Positions 52,093 to 60,430 of a stretch of 64,000 nucleotides of DNA are shown here, piece after piece. Position numbers and translations under genes: made by a program. Numbering within the stretch: the first letter of the stretch is position 1; each line of letters begins with the position of its first letter. The stretch spans positions 124,001-188,000 of the forward strand of contig NZ_CBCPJJ010000010.1 in assembly GCF_965118895.1 (NCBI RefSeq). The letters run 5' to 3'. The notes below the pieces were generated by a model. The model was not told the DNA's origin, did no database searches, and saw only the letters and a program-made list of their open reading frames with translations. The stretch is from Rahnella inusitata_A. GTDB taxonomy: Bacteria > Pseudomonadota > Gammaproteobacteria > Enterobacterales > Enterobacteriaceae.

Positions 52093-52130
52093 CCCTCTGC
52101 AATATAAATAAAACGCATACCCTCTGCAAT
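52093..52130. promoter_or_regulatory. Direct repeats in the galR-galB intergenic region
   Basis: CCCTCTGCAAT occurs at 52093-52103 and 52120-52130, 27 bases apart (between two and three helical turns), each followed by an A/T-rich WWAAAT. This is a plausible operator for the double-HTH GalR. Function is inferred from position only. Confidence 0.5.
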
Positions 52131-52221
52131 TAAATGAATTACCCGCCGGATACGCGGACTGACAGCATGGACGTACGCAGAACCTCTCCCCGGATCAGAA
52201 CAAAAACGAAGGAAACGCCTC

Positions 52222-52977
52222 ATGACTCAGTTCAAGCAAGATGATGTAAAAAACGCCAAAAGTGCTTTAGTCGTCAGCGCCCACTCCGCCGATTTCGTCT
52301 GGCGTGCAGGCGGTGCCATCGCCAAACATACGCAGGCCGGTTACGCCGTTCACATCGTTTGCCTGTCTTTTGGTGAACGTGGGGAATCCGCCAAACTGTG
52401 GCGTAAAGGCAATATGAGTGAAGAGATTGTGAAGGCCTCGCGCCGTGAAGAGGCGATGGCGGCGGCGGAAATTCTCGGCGCAACCGTCGAATTTTTTGAT
52501 ATGGGCGATTACCCGTTGCGCGCTGACAAAGAATCGCTGTTCCGTCTGGCCGATGTTTATCGCAGGGCGCAGCCACATTTCGTGCTGACGCACTCCCTGA
52601 AAGACCCGTACAACTACGATCATCCGATGGCCACTCATCTGGCGCAGGAAGCGCGGATTATCGCCCAGGCTGAGGGGTATAAGCCTGGCGAAACCATCAT
52701 CGGCGCGCCGCCGGTTTACTGCTTCGAGCCGCATCAGCCGGAACAGTGCGAATGGAAACCAGACGTTCTGCTCGATATCACCGACGTCTGGGACAAAAAA
52801 TATCAGGCCATTCAGTGCATGGCCGGACAGGAACATTTGTGGGAATACTACACCCGCGTTGCGCAGCAGCGCGGCGTACAGGCCAAACGTAACGTCGGCA
52901 TTACCAGCACCAAAAACATCGTGTATGGCGAAGGCTATCAGAGCATCTTCCCGCGCGTGACGGAGGATTTAGCATGA
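52222..52977 (+). CDS. galB: 4-oxalomesaconate hydratase GalB (PIG-L family)
   Basis: This 251-residue zinc enzyme of the PIG-L/LmbE deacetylase fold has the GalB-specific first motif VVSAHSADFVWRAGG in place of the usual AHPDDE. CLSFGERGESAKLWRKG, the Asp/Asn motif HSLKDPYNYDHPMATHLAQEA and PVYCFEPHQPEQCEW complete the active site. It hydrates 4-oxalomesaconate (enol form) to 4-carboxy-4-hydroxy-2-oxoadipate. It starts the second gal operon; GGAAACG precedes the ATG. It overlaps galC by 4 bases. Confidence 0.88.
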   Translation: MTQFKQDDVKNAKSALVVSAHSADFVWRAGGAIAKHTQAGYAVHIVCLSFGERGESAKLWRKGNMSEEIVKASRREEAMAAAEILGATVEFFDMGDYPLRADKESLFRLADVYRRAQPHFVLTHSLKDPYNYDHPMATHLAQEARIIAQAEGYKPGETIIGAPPVYCFEPHQPEQCEWKPDVLLDITDVWDKKYQAIQCMAGQEHLWEYYTRVAQQRGVQAKRNVGITSTKNIVYGEGYQSIFPRVTEDLA

Positions 52978-53699
52978 GTCTGATCGGTAAAAAAGGCGTG
53001 GTGGTGCGCAATATTCCACGAGCGAACAAAGCGGACGTGACTGCGCTGGCCGCGTTCGGCGTAGCAACGGTTCATGAAGCGCAGGGGCGCAAGGGCCTGC
53101 TGGATCCGGCCATCCGCCCGATCCAACAAGACTGCGCGATTTCCGGCAGCGCCGTCACGGTTCTGACCGCTCCGGGTGATAACTGGATGTTTCATGTGGC
53201 GGTCGAACAGTGTCAGCCGGGCGATATTCTGGTAGTCGCACCGACTTCTCCCTGCTCCGACGGTTTCTTCGGCGATCTGCTGGCAACGTCGCTGAAAGCT
53301 CGCGGCGTGGTCGGGCTGGTCGCCGATCTGGGCGTACGGGATACCAAAACCTTACGTGAGATGGGGTTCCGCGTCTGGTCACGGGCGGTTTACGCGCAGG
53401 GTACGGTGAAGGAAACGCTCGGTTCGGTGAATGTGCCGGTGGTCTGCGCCGGTCAGCTGGTGTATCCGGGCGATGCGATTGTGGCTGACGACGACGGTGT
53501 GGTGGTCATTCGTCGTGAAGATGTCGCGCAGGTTCTGCACGCCAGCCGTGAACGTGAAGCGCTGGAAGAGAGCAAACGTGCGCGCATGGCCGACGGCGAA
53601 CTGGGGCTGGATATCTACACCATGCGTCCGCGTCTGGCCGAAAAAGGGCTGACCTATTTCGATTCCACCGAAGATCTGGAACAGGCTGAAAAACGCTGA
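52974..53699 (+). CDS. galC: 4-carboxy-4-hydroxy-2-oxoadipate aldolase GalC
   Basis: This 241-residue class II pyruvate aldolase belongs to the RraA-like HMG/CHA aldolase family. ATVHEAQGRKGLLDPAIRP, GDILVVAPTSPCSDGFFGDLLATSL and GLVADLGVRDTKTLREMGF contain the G-D-x20-R-D metal/pyruvate site. It splits CHA into pyruvate and oxaloacetate, the last step of the gallate route. RraA itself is shorter and lacks the aldolase C-terminus seen here (residues 190-241). ATGA overlap with galB couples translation. Confidence 0.9.
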   Translation: MSLIGKKGVVVRNIPRANKADVTALAAFGVATVHEAQGRKGLLDPAIRPIQQDCAISGSAVTVLTAPGDNWMFHVAVEQCQPGDILVVAPTSPCSDGFFGDLLATSLKARGVVGLVADLGVRDTKTLREMGFRVWSRAVYAQGTVKETLGSVNVPVVCAGQLVYPGDAIVADDDGVVVIRREDVAQVLHASREREALEESKRARMADGELGLDIYTMRPRLAEKGLTYFDSTEDLEQAEKR

Positions 53700-53708
53700 G
53701 GAGCCGCC

Positions 53709-54821
53709 ATGCCACAGACCCGAATTCCCTGCATGATGATGCGCGGTGGTACGTCTAAAGGCGCATTCTTTCTGGCTGAACATTTGCCACGGAGCGAAAA
53801 ATTGCGCGACAGCGTGCTGCTGGCGGTAATGGGTTCACCCGATCCGCGTCAGATTGACGGCATAGGCGGCGCGGATCCGCTGACCAGCAAAGTGGCGATA
53901 GTGCGACCGTCCCGGAGGCCAGACGCCGATGTCGATTATCTGTTTGCGCAGGTCAGCGTCGGTCAGGCAGTGGTGGATTACGGACAAAACTGCGGCAATA
54001 TTCTGGCCGCGGTCGGCCCCTTTGCCATCGAACGTCAGCTGATAGCCGCCCGCGAAGGCATCACGCCGGTGCGTATTTTTATGGAGAATACCGGCCAGAT
54101 TGCCACCGCGTATGTGCCGGTGGAAGACGGACAGGTGCGCTATCAGGGTGATTTGCGCATTGACGGCGTGCCTGGCACAGCAGCGAAAATCAGCATCGAA
54201 TTCGCAGATATTGCCGGTTCCAGCTGCGGCGCATTGTTGCCGACCGGTAATGCGCGCGATACCTTCGACGGCATTGAGGTCACCTGCATCGACAACGGAA
54301 TGCCGGTAGTTCTGCTGCGCGCCGCCGATCTCAGCCGCAGCGGCTATGAAACCCGCGAACAGCTGGACGCCGATGAAGAACTCAAACAGCGGCTGGAATC
54401 CATCCGCCTGCAGGCCGGTGCGAAAATGAATCTTGGCGACGTCACTCAACGCACCGTGCCGAAAATGACGCTGATCGCCGAACCGCGCAGGGGCGGCACA
54501 CTCTCCAGCCGGACATTTATCCCTCACCGCTGCCACGCGTCGATCGGCGTGCTTGGTGCAGTCAGTGTTGCCAGCGCCTGTCTGATCCGGGGCACCATCA
54601 CTGAAGGGATAGCGCACACGCCTTCCGGCAACTCGCCACTGGTCAGCGTGGAACACCCGACCGGCGAATTCAGCGTCGAATTACAACTCGATCCGACCCG
54701 CACTGGCGCAGAACGCCTGACCGGCTGCGCATTGTTACGCACCGCGCGGCTGATTTTTGAAGGCCGCGTCGCCATTGCGGCCAGCGTCTGGGACGGTCGT
54801 CAGGAGAATCATGATGAATAA
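53709..54821 (+). CDS. galD: 4-oxalomesaconate tautomerase GalD (PrpF family)
   Basis: This 370-residue protein has the PrpF fold, two similar lobes related to diaminopimelate epimerase. IPCMMMRGGTSKGAFFLAEHLP, GSPDPRQIDGIGGADPLTSKVAIV, VDYGQNCGNILAAVGPFAIE and SIGVLGAVSVASAC are the family core, with the Lys of TSKGAFF and a Cys in NCGN near the active site. It converts the keto form of 4-oxalomesaconate to the enol used by GalB. It follows galC with a 9-base gap (GAGGAG site) and overlaps the next gene by 8 bases. Confidence 0.9.
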   Translation: MPQTRIPCMMMRGGTSKGAFFLAEHLPRSEKLRDSVLLAVMGSPDPRQIDGIGGADPLTSKVAIVRPSRRPDADVDYLFAQVSVGQAVVDYGQNCGNILAAVGPFAIERQLIAAREGITPVRIFMENTGQIATAYVPVEDGQVRYQGDLRIDGVPGTAAKISIEFADIAGSSCGALLPTGNARDTFDGIEVTCIDNGMPVVLLRAADLSRSGYETREQLDADEELKQRLESIRLQAGAKMNLGDVTQRTVPKMTLIAEPRRGGTLSSRTFIPHRCHASIGVLGAVSVASACLIRGTITEGIAHTPSGNSPLVSVEHPTGEFSVELQLDPTRTGAERLTGCALLRTARLIFEGRVAIAASVWDGRQENHDE

Positions 54822-55701
54822 CGTTACCCGTATTGCCGTAATCGGCCTCGGAGAAGTCGGCACTATTTTGGCCACCGATTTAAAAAAGCAGGATCCCTCA
54901 CTGGATATCGTTGCGTTCGATAAACAAACCGGTTCTGACATTCTCTCAGAACGCGCTCATCTGGCGGGGATCCGTCTGGAAGCAACCCTGCAAGACGCCG
55001 TCAAAGGCAGCCAGATCATTTTCTCTGCCGTCACCGCCGCCGAGTCTCTGAGCGTCGCCCGCGACGTCGCGCAGCATATTTCGCAGTATCAAACCTTCCT
55101 TGATGTAAATTCAGTCTCGCCAAACACCAAACGCAGCGCGATGGCCGCGATCGAACAGGCCGGCGGCGTATACATTGATGTCGCCGTGATGGCACCCTAC
55201 CCGCCGGCACGTCTGAAAACCCCGCTGCTGCTCGGCGGTACGCACGCCCACGCGGTCAGCGAATGGCTCAACGGACAAGGTTTCCGCAGTCAGGTACACG
55301 GCAACGTGGTCGGCGAAGCCTCGGCAATCAAGATGTGTCGCAGTGTGATGATCAAAGGACTGGAAGCGCTGACCGCCGAATGCCTGACCGCTGCCCGGCA
55401 ATACGGCGTCGAACAGGAAGTCGTCGCTTCGCTGCACGCCAGTTTTCCGTCACTGGGCTGGGACGGAGCATTCCCGCATTATCTCATCAGCCGGATAGCG
55501 GAACATGGCAAACGCCGCGCGGAGGAGATGCGGGAAGTGGTGAAAACATTGGAAGACGTCGGCGTCGCCGCAGACATGAGCCGCGGGACAGTACTGACCC
55601 AGCAAGGGCTGGTAGATGCGCTGGCCGCGGAGGGGATCGGGTACAGAGATCTGGAGCCGTTTGACTGGATCAAGACAGTGGATATTTTGCATCGTCGGTG
55701 A
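54814..55701 (+). CDS. NAD(P)-binding dehydrogenase of the beta-hydroxyacid type with DUF1932 C-terminus
   Basis: This 295-residue protein has an N-terminal Rossmann fold (IAVIGLGEVGTILATDL) and, from about residue 180, the DUF1932 helical domain, with GEASAIKMCRSVMIKGLEALTAECL carrying the likely catalytic Lys. DVNSVSPNTKRSAM and DVAVMAPYPPARL match the substrate region of 6-phosphogluconate/3-hydroxyisobutyrate dehydrogenase relatives. The substrate is unknown. As the last gene of galBCD it may reduce a keto intermediate such as CHA or oxaloacetate-like acids, but this is inference. The start ATG at 54814 has GGAGA upstream; the ATG at 54811 is an alternative. Confidence 0.85.
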   Translation: MNNVTRIAVIGLGEVGTILATDLKKQDPSLDIVAFDKQTGSDILSERAHLAGIRLEATLQDAVKGSQIIFSAVTAAESLSVARDVAQHISQYQTFLDVNSVSPNTKRSAMAAIEQAGGVYIDVAVMAPYPPARLKTPLLLGGTHAHAVSEWLNGQGFRSQVHGNVVGEASAIKMCRSVMIKGLEALTAECLTAARQYGVEQEVVASLHASFPSLGWDGAFPHYLISRIAEHGKRRAEEMREVVKTLEDVGVAADMSRGTVLTQQGLVDALAAEGIGYRDLEPFDWIKTVDILHRR

Positions 55702-55746
55702 GTGCTCGGGTGGGGCACTCGCGCATTTTAAAGCAGTTTTGCGCAT

Positions 55747-56340
55747 ATTTCGGTTTCTTATTATCGGTGATCTCCTGGCCTTTCGCGCCGAAACCGAGCA
55801 GAGGGGAAAAGCTTTTCCCCTCTGCACTCCCCACGCTTTTTCACACACGTGCCATGCACACCTGCTATGTTTCAGCAACCACCGTTATTGCCGCAAAATC
55901 CCGCCGCTGCGCGGTGCCCTTCGCTCGGGTTACAACCCGCGCAAAAAAGGCGCGGTTTTCCACCTCTCCCTCCGGCGTGATTTTTGAACGCGGCCAGAGC
56001 TTTTTAGGTCACAACTTCACCCACTCGGATCAGTTCAAAAACCAAATACGTTTTGCCAATTTTCTTTTTTTGTCTTTAAAAAATGCTGAGATGGCGCGAT
56101 CAAAAAATCCTGCCGAACGGAGCGGCCTGAAGACCTTAGGCTTCAGGACCGAGTGAGGGAAACCGCGCAGCGGCAGGGTTTTGCGCCACACGCGGGAGTC
56201 ACAGAACACGTCCATCCGTCTGGCGATAGCGCGTGTTTTAAAAAGCGGGGAGGATTCCAAAGGAGGGAAAGCACTTCCCTCCTTTGGGCGGTTTCGGCGC
56301 AGCGCGTTAAGTGATCACTGCTATTCAGAAACCGAAATAT
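55747..56340. repeat. Long non-coding inverted duplication (two arms of about 260 bases)
   Basis: The left arm (about 55747-56005) and right arm (about 56080-56340, inverted) share, in the same order, ATATTTCGGTTTCT, GATC, GCGCCGAAACCG, a palindrome (AGGGGAAAAGCTTTTCCCCT left; AAGGAGGGAAAGCACTTCCC type right), CGCTTTTT, CACACG/ACACGCGC, GCAAAA-CCCGCCGCTGCGCGGT and CTCGG. Similarity is patchy, perhaps 65-80 percent. No ORF here has protein character. It looks like a composite or mobile repeat pair inserted between the gal and ddp operons. This accounts for most of the 745-base gene-free gap. Confidence 0.65.
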
Positions 56341-56384
56341 TCTCGATCTACTTTTATTTCGACGGCGTTTAAATGCCGCCAGTG

Positions 56385-56432
56385 CATCGGCATCTGCATC
56401 TGCATCTGCATCTGCATCTGCATCGGCATCTG
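56385..56432. repeat. Hexanucleotide tandem repeat (CATCTG/CATCGG, eight units)
   Basis: One CATCGG, five CATCTG, one CATCGG and one CATCTG in exact tandem, ending 14 bases before the ddpF stop codon (that is, in its 3' UTR). It is a likely length-variable locus; a hexamer does not change a reading frame. Confidence 0.9.
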
Positions 56433-56446
56433 CACAAAATAACCAT

Positions 56447-57406
56447 TTATGACCGCTCAGCCACATGTACGCGATGACACCTCGCAACACAGCCTCCCGC
56501 CGCGCGGGCCAAATCCTGCGGCATCTGACACCCGTCTCCCGCCAGCGGGCACCGTTCCCGGAAATAACAGCCTTTCGGCAGATTTCGGTTACTGGGTAAC
56601 TCGCCTTTTTTATCGACAATCCCGTCATCCAGTGCTCGCCCGGCGCGGGGGACGGAATCGAGCAGGAGCCGGGTGTACGGGTGCTGCGGATCGGTCAGCA
56701 CTTTTTCTGCCGCTCCGAGTTCAACGATTTGGCCAAGATACATCACCGCTACGCGATCGCTCATGTGGCGTACCACCGACACGTTGTGCGAAATCAGCAC
56801 AAACGTCAGATTGCGCTGGCGTTGCAGTTCGACCAGCAGATTAAGGATCTGCGCCTGTACGGAAATATCCAGCGCTGAGGTCGGTTCATCGAGCACGATG
56901 ATATCCGGCTCGGAAGAAAGCGCGCGGGCGATGGAGATGCGCTGACGCTGGCCGCCGGAAAATTCATGCGGCAGGCGGTCGAGGTACTCCTTGCGGATGC
57001 CCACCTGCCCGGCCAGCGTGGCGGCTAACTCGCGGCGCTCACGGCTGCTGTTGTGTTTTTGCACGTAGACCGGCTCGGTAATAATCCGCCAGATAGGCAG
57101 ACGCGGGTCGAGTGAGGACTGCGGATCCTGAAACACCATCTGCATGCCGGAACCAAACCAGGAGTTATCATGACGGGCGCGGTGAATCTCACCGCTGCTT
57201 GGCTTTTGTAAGCCCATCAGCAACTGCGCCAGCGTACTTTTCCCACAGCCGGACTCGCCAACGATCCCCAGGGTTTCGCCGCGAATAATGTTGAGATCTA
57301 AACCATTCAGCGCGTGAACGTAGCCGGTCGGTTTGCCTCGCCAGTTGATGGTCGCAGGGAAATGCACGCGCACATCCTGAAGTTCCACTAAGTGTTCGGC
57401 AATCAT
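56447..57406 (-). CDS. ddpF: Dipeptide ABC transporter ATPase, DdpF/DppF-like
   Basis: This 319-residue ATPase of the oligopeptide class has Walker A GIVGESGCGKST, signature EFSGGQRQRISIARAL, Walker B DIIVLDEPTSALD and the H-loop LISHNVSV. The OppF-type C-terminal segment (GCYFRERCPLAGDGCQMP) holds cysteines that in some members bind an Fe-S cluster. It pairs with DdpD on the cytoplasmic side of the permease. It is the last gene of the operon; its start shares base 57406 with the ddpD stop. Confidence 0.87.
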   Translation of the reverse strand: MIAEHLVELQDVRVHFPATINWRGKPTGYVHALNGLDLNIIRGETLGIVGESGCGKSTLAQLLMGLQKPSSGEIHRARHDNSWFGSGMQMVFQDPQSSLDPRLPIWRIITEPVYVQKHNSSRERRELAATLAGQVGIRKEYLDRLPHEFSGGQRQRISIARALSSEPDIIVLDEPTSALDISVQAQILNLLVELQRQRNLTFVLISHNVSVVRHMSDRVAVMYLGQIVELGAAEKVLTDPQHPYTRLLLDSVPRAGRALDDGIVDKKGELPSNRNLPKGCYFRERCPLAGDGCQMPQDLARAAGGCVARCHRVHVAERS

Positions 57407-58434
57407 CAGGAGAGCTCCTCAATGTGTGGGATACGTATCGGATTGGCAAAACGTTGCGGATGCCAGCAGGCGACGGATTGCTGCGGAAATTCCGTCTGCG
57501 GAGCAAGTTCAGGTGTGATTAAACAACGGTCGTCGGCGTGCTGACAGCGCCCGCGAAAGGCGCACCCCTGCGGGAGGTTGGCAAGATTCGGCACCGTGCC
57601 GGGGATGGCTTTTAGCAGGCTGCGCGGCGTGCCGTTTTCCGGCGCGGCCTGCAATAATCCGATGGAATACGGATGCGACGGCGAATCGATGACATCCGCC
57701 GTGTTGCCGCTTTCAATCACATGTCCGGCGTACATCACGTAAACCCGGTCGCACAGTTGCGAAACCACCGCCATGTCGTGAGTGATAAACAACACCGCCG
57801 TGCCGCTGGCGCGGGCTTTGCGCTGTAAAAGTCGCAAAACCTGACGCTGCACTGTGACGTCCAGCGCGGTGGTCGGCTCGTCGGCAATGATAAGCTCCGG
57901 TTCGCAGGAAAACGCCATCGCGATCAGAACACGCTGACGCATCCCGCCGGAAAGCTCAAACGGATAGCGCGACATGACCTGTTCCGCGTCGGCGATCTGC
58001 ATGTCGTCGAGCAGGCCGATAGCCTTTTTCCACGCCTGCGCACGGCTGACTTTCTGATGCAGGCAGATCACTTCGCACATCTGTCGGCCAATTTTGCGCG
58101 TCGGGTTCAGCGCGTTCATCGGCTCCTGAAAAATCATCGCCACCCGCGCACCGCGCAGGCTCCTCATCTCTTCTTCGCTGGCGCGCACCACGTCGGTGCC
58201 GAGCATGTTGAGTGTGCCACCGGTGACGGTAAAACCGTCCGGTGGCAGCAGGCGCATCGCCATCATCGCGGTGACCGATTTACCGGAGCCGGATTCCCCC
58301 ACCACGCCGACAATTTCTCCGGCGTTCACCGCCAGCGAGACCTGATTGAGCGCTTTCACTTCGCCGCCGTAAACGGGAAAGACCAGTTGTAATTTGTCGA
58401 TTTCCAGCACCGGAGCGGTGTGTCGTTCAGTCAT
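57406..58434 (-). CDS. ddpD: Dipeptide ABC transporter ATPase, DdpD/DppD-like
   Basis: This 342-residue ATPase has Walker A GVVGESGSGKSV, signature ELSGGMRQRVLIAMAF, Walker B LIIADEPTTALDV, H-loop FITHDMAVV and the oligopeptide C-terminal motif GCAFRGRCQHADDRC. It is the partner of the DdpF-like subunit. It lies 1 base from the permease gene upstream, so tightly packed translation is expected. Confidence 0.87.
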   Translation of the reverse strand: MTERHTAPVLEIDKLQLVFPVYGGEVKALNQVSLAVNAGEIVGVVGESGSGKSVTAMMAMRLLPPDGFTVTGGTLNMLGTDVVRASEEEMRSLRGARVAMIFQEPMNALNPTRKIGRQMCEVICLHQKVSRAQAWKKAIGLLDDMQIADAEQVMSRYPFELSGGMRQRVLIAMAFSCEPELIIADEPTTALDVTVQRQVLRLLQRKARASGTAVLFITHDMAVVSQLCDRVYVMYAGHVIESGNTADVIDSPSHPYSIGLLQAAPENGTPRSLLKAIPGTVPNLANLPQGCAFRGRCQHADDRCLITPELAPQTEFPQQSVACWHPQRFANPIRIPHIEELS

Positions 58435-58435
58435 C

Positions 58436-59347
58436 TCAGCGCCCTCTGCTTTTCGGATCCAGCAGGTCGCGCAGACCGTCGCCGAACAGGTTGAAACCGG
58501 TGGCCGTGATCAGAATGGCCACGCCGGGAAACGCCGAATACCACCACTGATCGAGAATATAGTTACGGCCATTGGAGACCATCGCGCCCCACTCGGCGGT
58601 CGGTTGCTGTGCGCCGAGGCCGATAAAGCCCAGCGTGGCGGCCATCAGAATTGAGGTGCCGATATCAAGCGACGCCTGCACCACCAGCGGCGGCATGACA
58701 TTACGCAAGACGTGCCAGGTGATGAGATGCCAGCGCGACGCGCCGAAGGTACGCGTTGCCTGCATGTACGCCTGATGGCGCAACATCAGCGTTTGCCCGC
58801 GTGCCAGCCGGACGTAAAACGGAATACGCACCACGGCAATCGCCAGCATGGCATTGAAAAGACTCGGGCCGAGGGCGGCGGCCAGCGCCATGGTCAGCAC
58901 CAGCGACGGTACCGACAGCATGATATCCATACAGCGCATGATCAGCGCATCCACAAGACCGCCCACCACGCCGGAGAAGCAACCGAGCAGTGAACCGATG
59001 CTGCCTGCAATGATTACCACCGCCAGCCCGGCGGCGACCGACTGCTGGCTGCCTATCAATACCCGGCTGAATAAATCGCGCCCGACTTCATCGGTGCCAA
59101 ACCAGTGGCCGGAGGAAGGTGCCTGCAAACGATCGGTCAGGCTGATAGCGTTCGGATCGTGCGGCACCAGCCACGGAGAGAAAATCATGATAAACAGCAC
59201 AATAAGCATGATTGCCAGACCCAGCATGGTCAGCGGGCTACGGCTCAGCAGATGAAATGTGCGCCGCCAGCTGGCGAAGCGCGGCCTGACGTCAGGTGCC
59301 ACGATATCGGCACGCTGATTGTTCACACCCGGTTCAATAACAGACAT
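58436..59347 (-). CDS. ddpC: Dipeptide ABC transporter permease, DdpC/DppC-like
   Basis: This 303-residue inner-membrane permease has an N-terminal membrane anchor (about 35-60), the OppC_N segment and five further segments. GTDEVGRDLFSRVLIGSQQS and the EAA loop YMQATRTFGASRWHLITWHVLRNV, which docks on the ATPases, are conserved. It forms the translocation pore with the DdpB-like subunit. Confidence 0.9.
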   Translation of the reverse strand: MSVIEPGVNNQRADIVAPDVRPRFASWRRTFHLLSRSPLTMLGLAIMLIVLFIMIFSPWLVPHDPNAISLTDRLQAPSSGHWFGTDEVGRDLFSRVLIGSQQSVAAGLAVVIIAGSIGSLLGCFSGVVGGLVDALIMRCMDIMLSVPSLVLTMALAAALGPSLFNAMLAIAVVRIPFYVRLARGQTLMLRHQAYMQATRTFGASRWHLITWHVLRNVMPPLVVQASLDIGTSILMAATLGFIGLGAQQPTAEWGAMVSNGRNYILDQWWYSAFPGVAILITATGFNLFGDGLRDLLDPKSRGR

Positions 59348-59350
59348 CGG

Positions 59351-60367
59351 TCACCCCTCCCGGCCAATGCGTGGGTCGATCCACACATACAGTAAATCCA
59401 CACACAAATTGACGATGACGTACGCAAACGACACCACCACCGCAAAACCCATTACCGCCGGGAAATCCAGCGCCTGAATCGAGTTAACCACATACGCCCC
59501 CATCCCTGGCCAGGCGAACACGGTTTCCGTCAGCACCGCGCCGTAAAGCAAATCGCCCATCGCCAGACCGAGCACCGTCACCGAGGGGATCAGCGCATTG
59601 GGCAACGCATGGCTGAGGATCACCCGCCAGCGCGATAAGCCGTTGGCACGCGCCGTGCGGATATAATCTTCATTAAGCTGTTCGAGCATCGCCGAACGGA
59701 TCTGCCGCGCCACAATCCCCATATGCACGAACGCCAGCGTCAGTGCGGGCATCGCCAGATGCTGCAGACTGTTCCAGAGGGTCTCCCAATTGCCGGTCAG
59801 TAGAGAATCAAGCACGTAAAAACCGGTGATATTGGCGGGCGGATCCAGCCAGTCATCCAGCCTTCCGCCCCCCGGCAGCAGGTTCAGATGGCCGTAAAAC
59901 AGGATGATGACGCCCAATCCCAGCCAGAACGCCGGGGTGGAAATCCCCAGAACGGAAAGTAAACGCACCAGATGATCGGGGAATTTATTCTGATAAACCG
60001 CAGACAGCACGCCGAGCGGAATACCCAGCACAATCGCCAGAAACAGCGCGGTAAACGCCAGTTCTAAGGTGGCCGGGAAGAAGGCTTTCAGGTCTTCCAG
60101 CACCGGCCGACCGGTGCGAATCGACGTTCCAAGATCGCCATGCAGCAAATCGCTGACGTAACGAAAAAACTGCACATACAACGGCTGATCCAAACCTAGT
60201 TGCTGACGGATATGCTCAACCATTTCATTGCTGGCGCGATCGCCTGCCAGCAGACGCGCCGGATCGCCCGGGATCATATGCGAGATGATAAAAGTAATAA
60301 CGCATACTCCTATCATCACCAAAACCAGCCCCCAGCATCGCTGGCGGATCAGTGTCCAGAAAGTCAT
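59351..60367 (-). CDS. ddpB: Dipeptide ABC transporter permease, DdpB/DppB-like
   Basis: This 338-residue inner-membrane permease has six membrane segments. The N-terminal VCVITFIISHMIPGDPARLLAG is the DppB/OppB signature, and the EAA loop reads EDYIRTARANGLSRWRVILSHALPNALIP. It is separated by 3 bases from the ddpC-like gene and by 63 from the binding-protein gene. Confidence 0.9.
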   Translation of the reverse strand: MTFWTLIRQRCWGLVLVMIGVCVITFIISHMIPGDPARLLAGDRASNEMVEHIRQQLGLDQPLYVQFFRYVSDLLHGDLGTSIRTGRPVLEDLKAFFPATLELAFTALFLAIVLGIPLGVLSAVYQNKFPDHLVRLLSVLGISTPAFWLGLGVIILFYGHLNLLPGGGRLDDWLDPPANITGFYVLDSLLTGNWETLWNSLQHLAMPALTLAFVHMGIVARQIRSAMLEQLNEDYIRTARANGLSRWRVILSHALPNALIPSVTVLGLAMGDLLYGAVLTETVFAWPGMGAYVVNSIQALDFPAVMGFAVVVSFAYVIVNLCVDLLYVWIDPRIGREG

Positions 60368-60430
60368 CGTTATTTTTCCCCGTAAAACCCCTCACATGGT
60401 AGAAAGGGGTCTTCGTGAATGATATCGCCG

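Noticed and set aside
56385..56432. Tandem hexamers considered as a CRISPR-like array
   Set aside because: Units are contiguous with no spacers; it is a simple tandem repeat.
56143..56628. 161-codon minus-strand ORF with an Ala-Asp repeat
   Set aside because: The repeat is just the hexamer read in frame, and the rest is out of frame with ddpF; a shadow.
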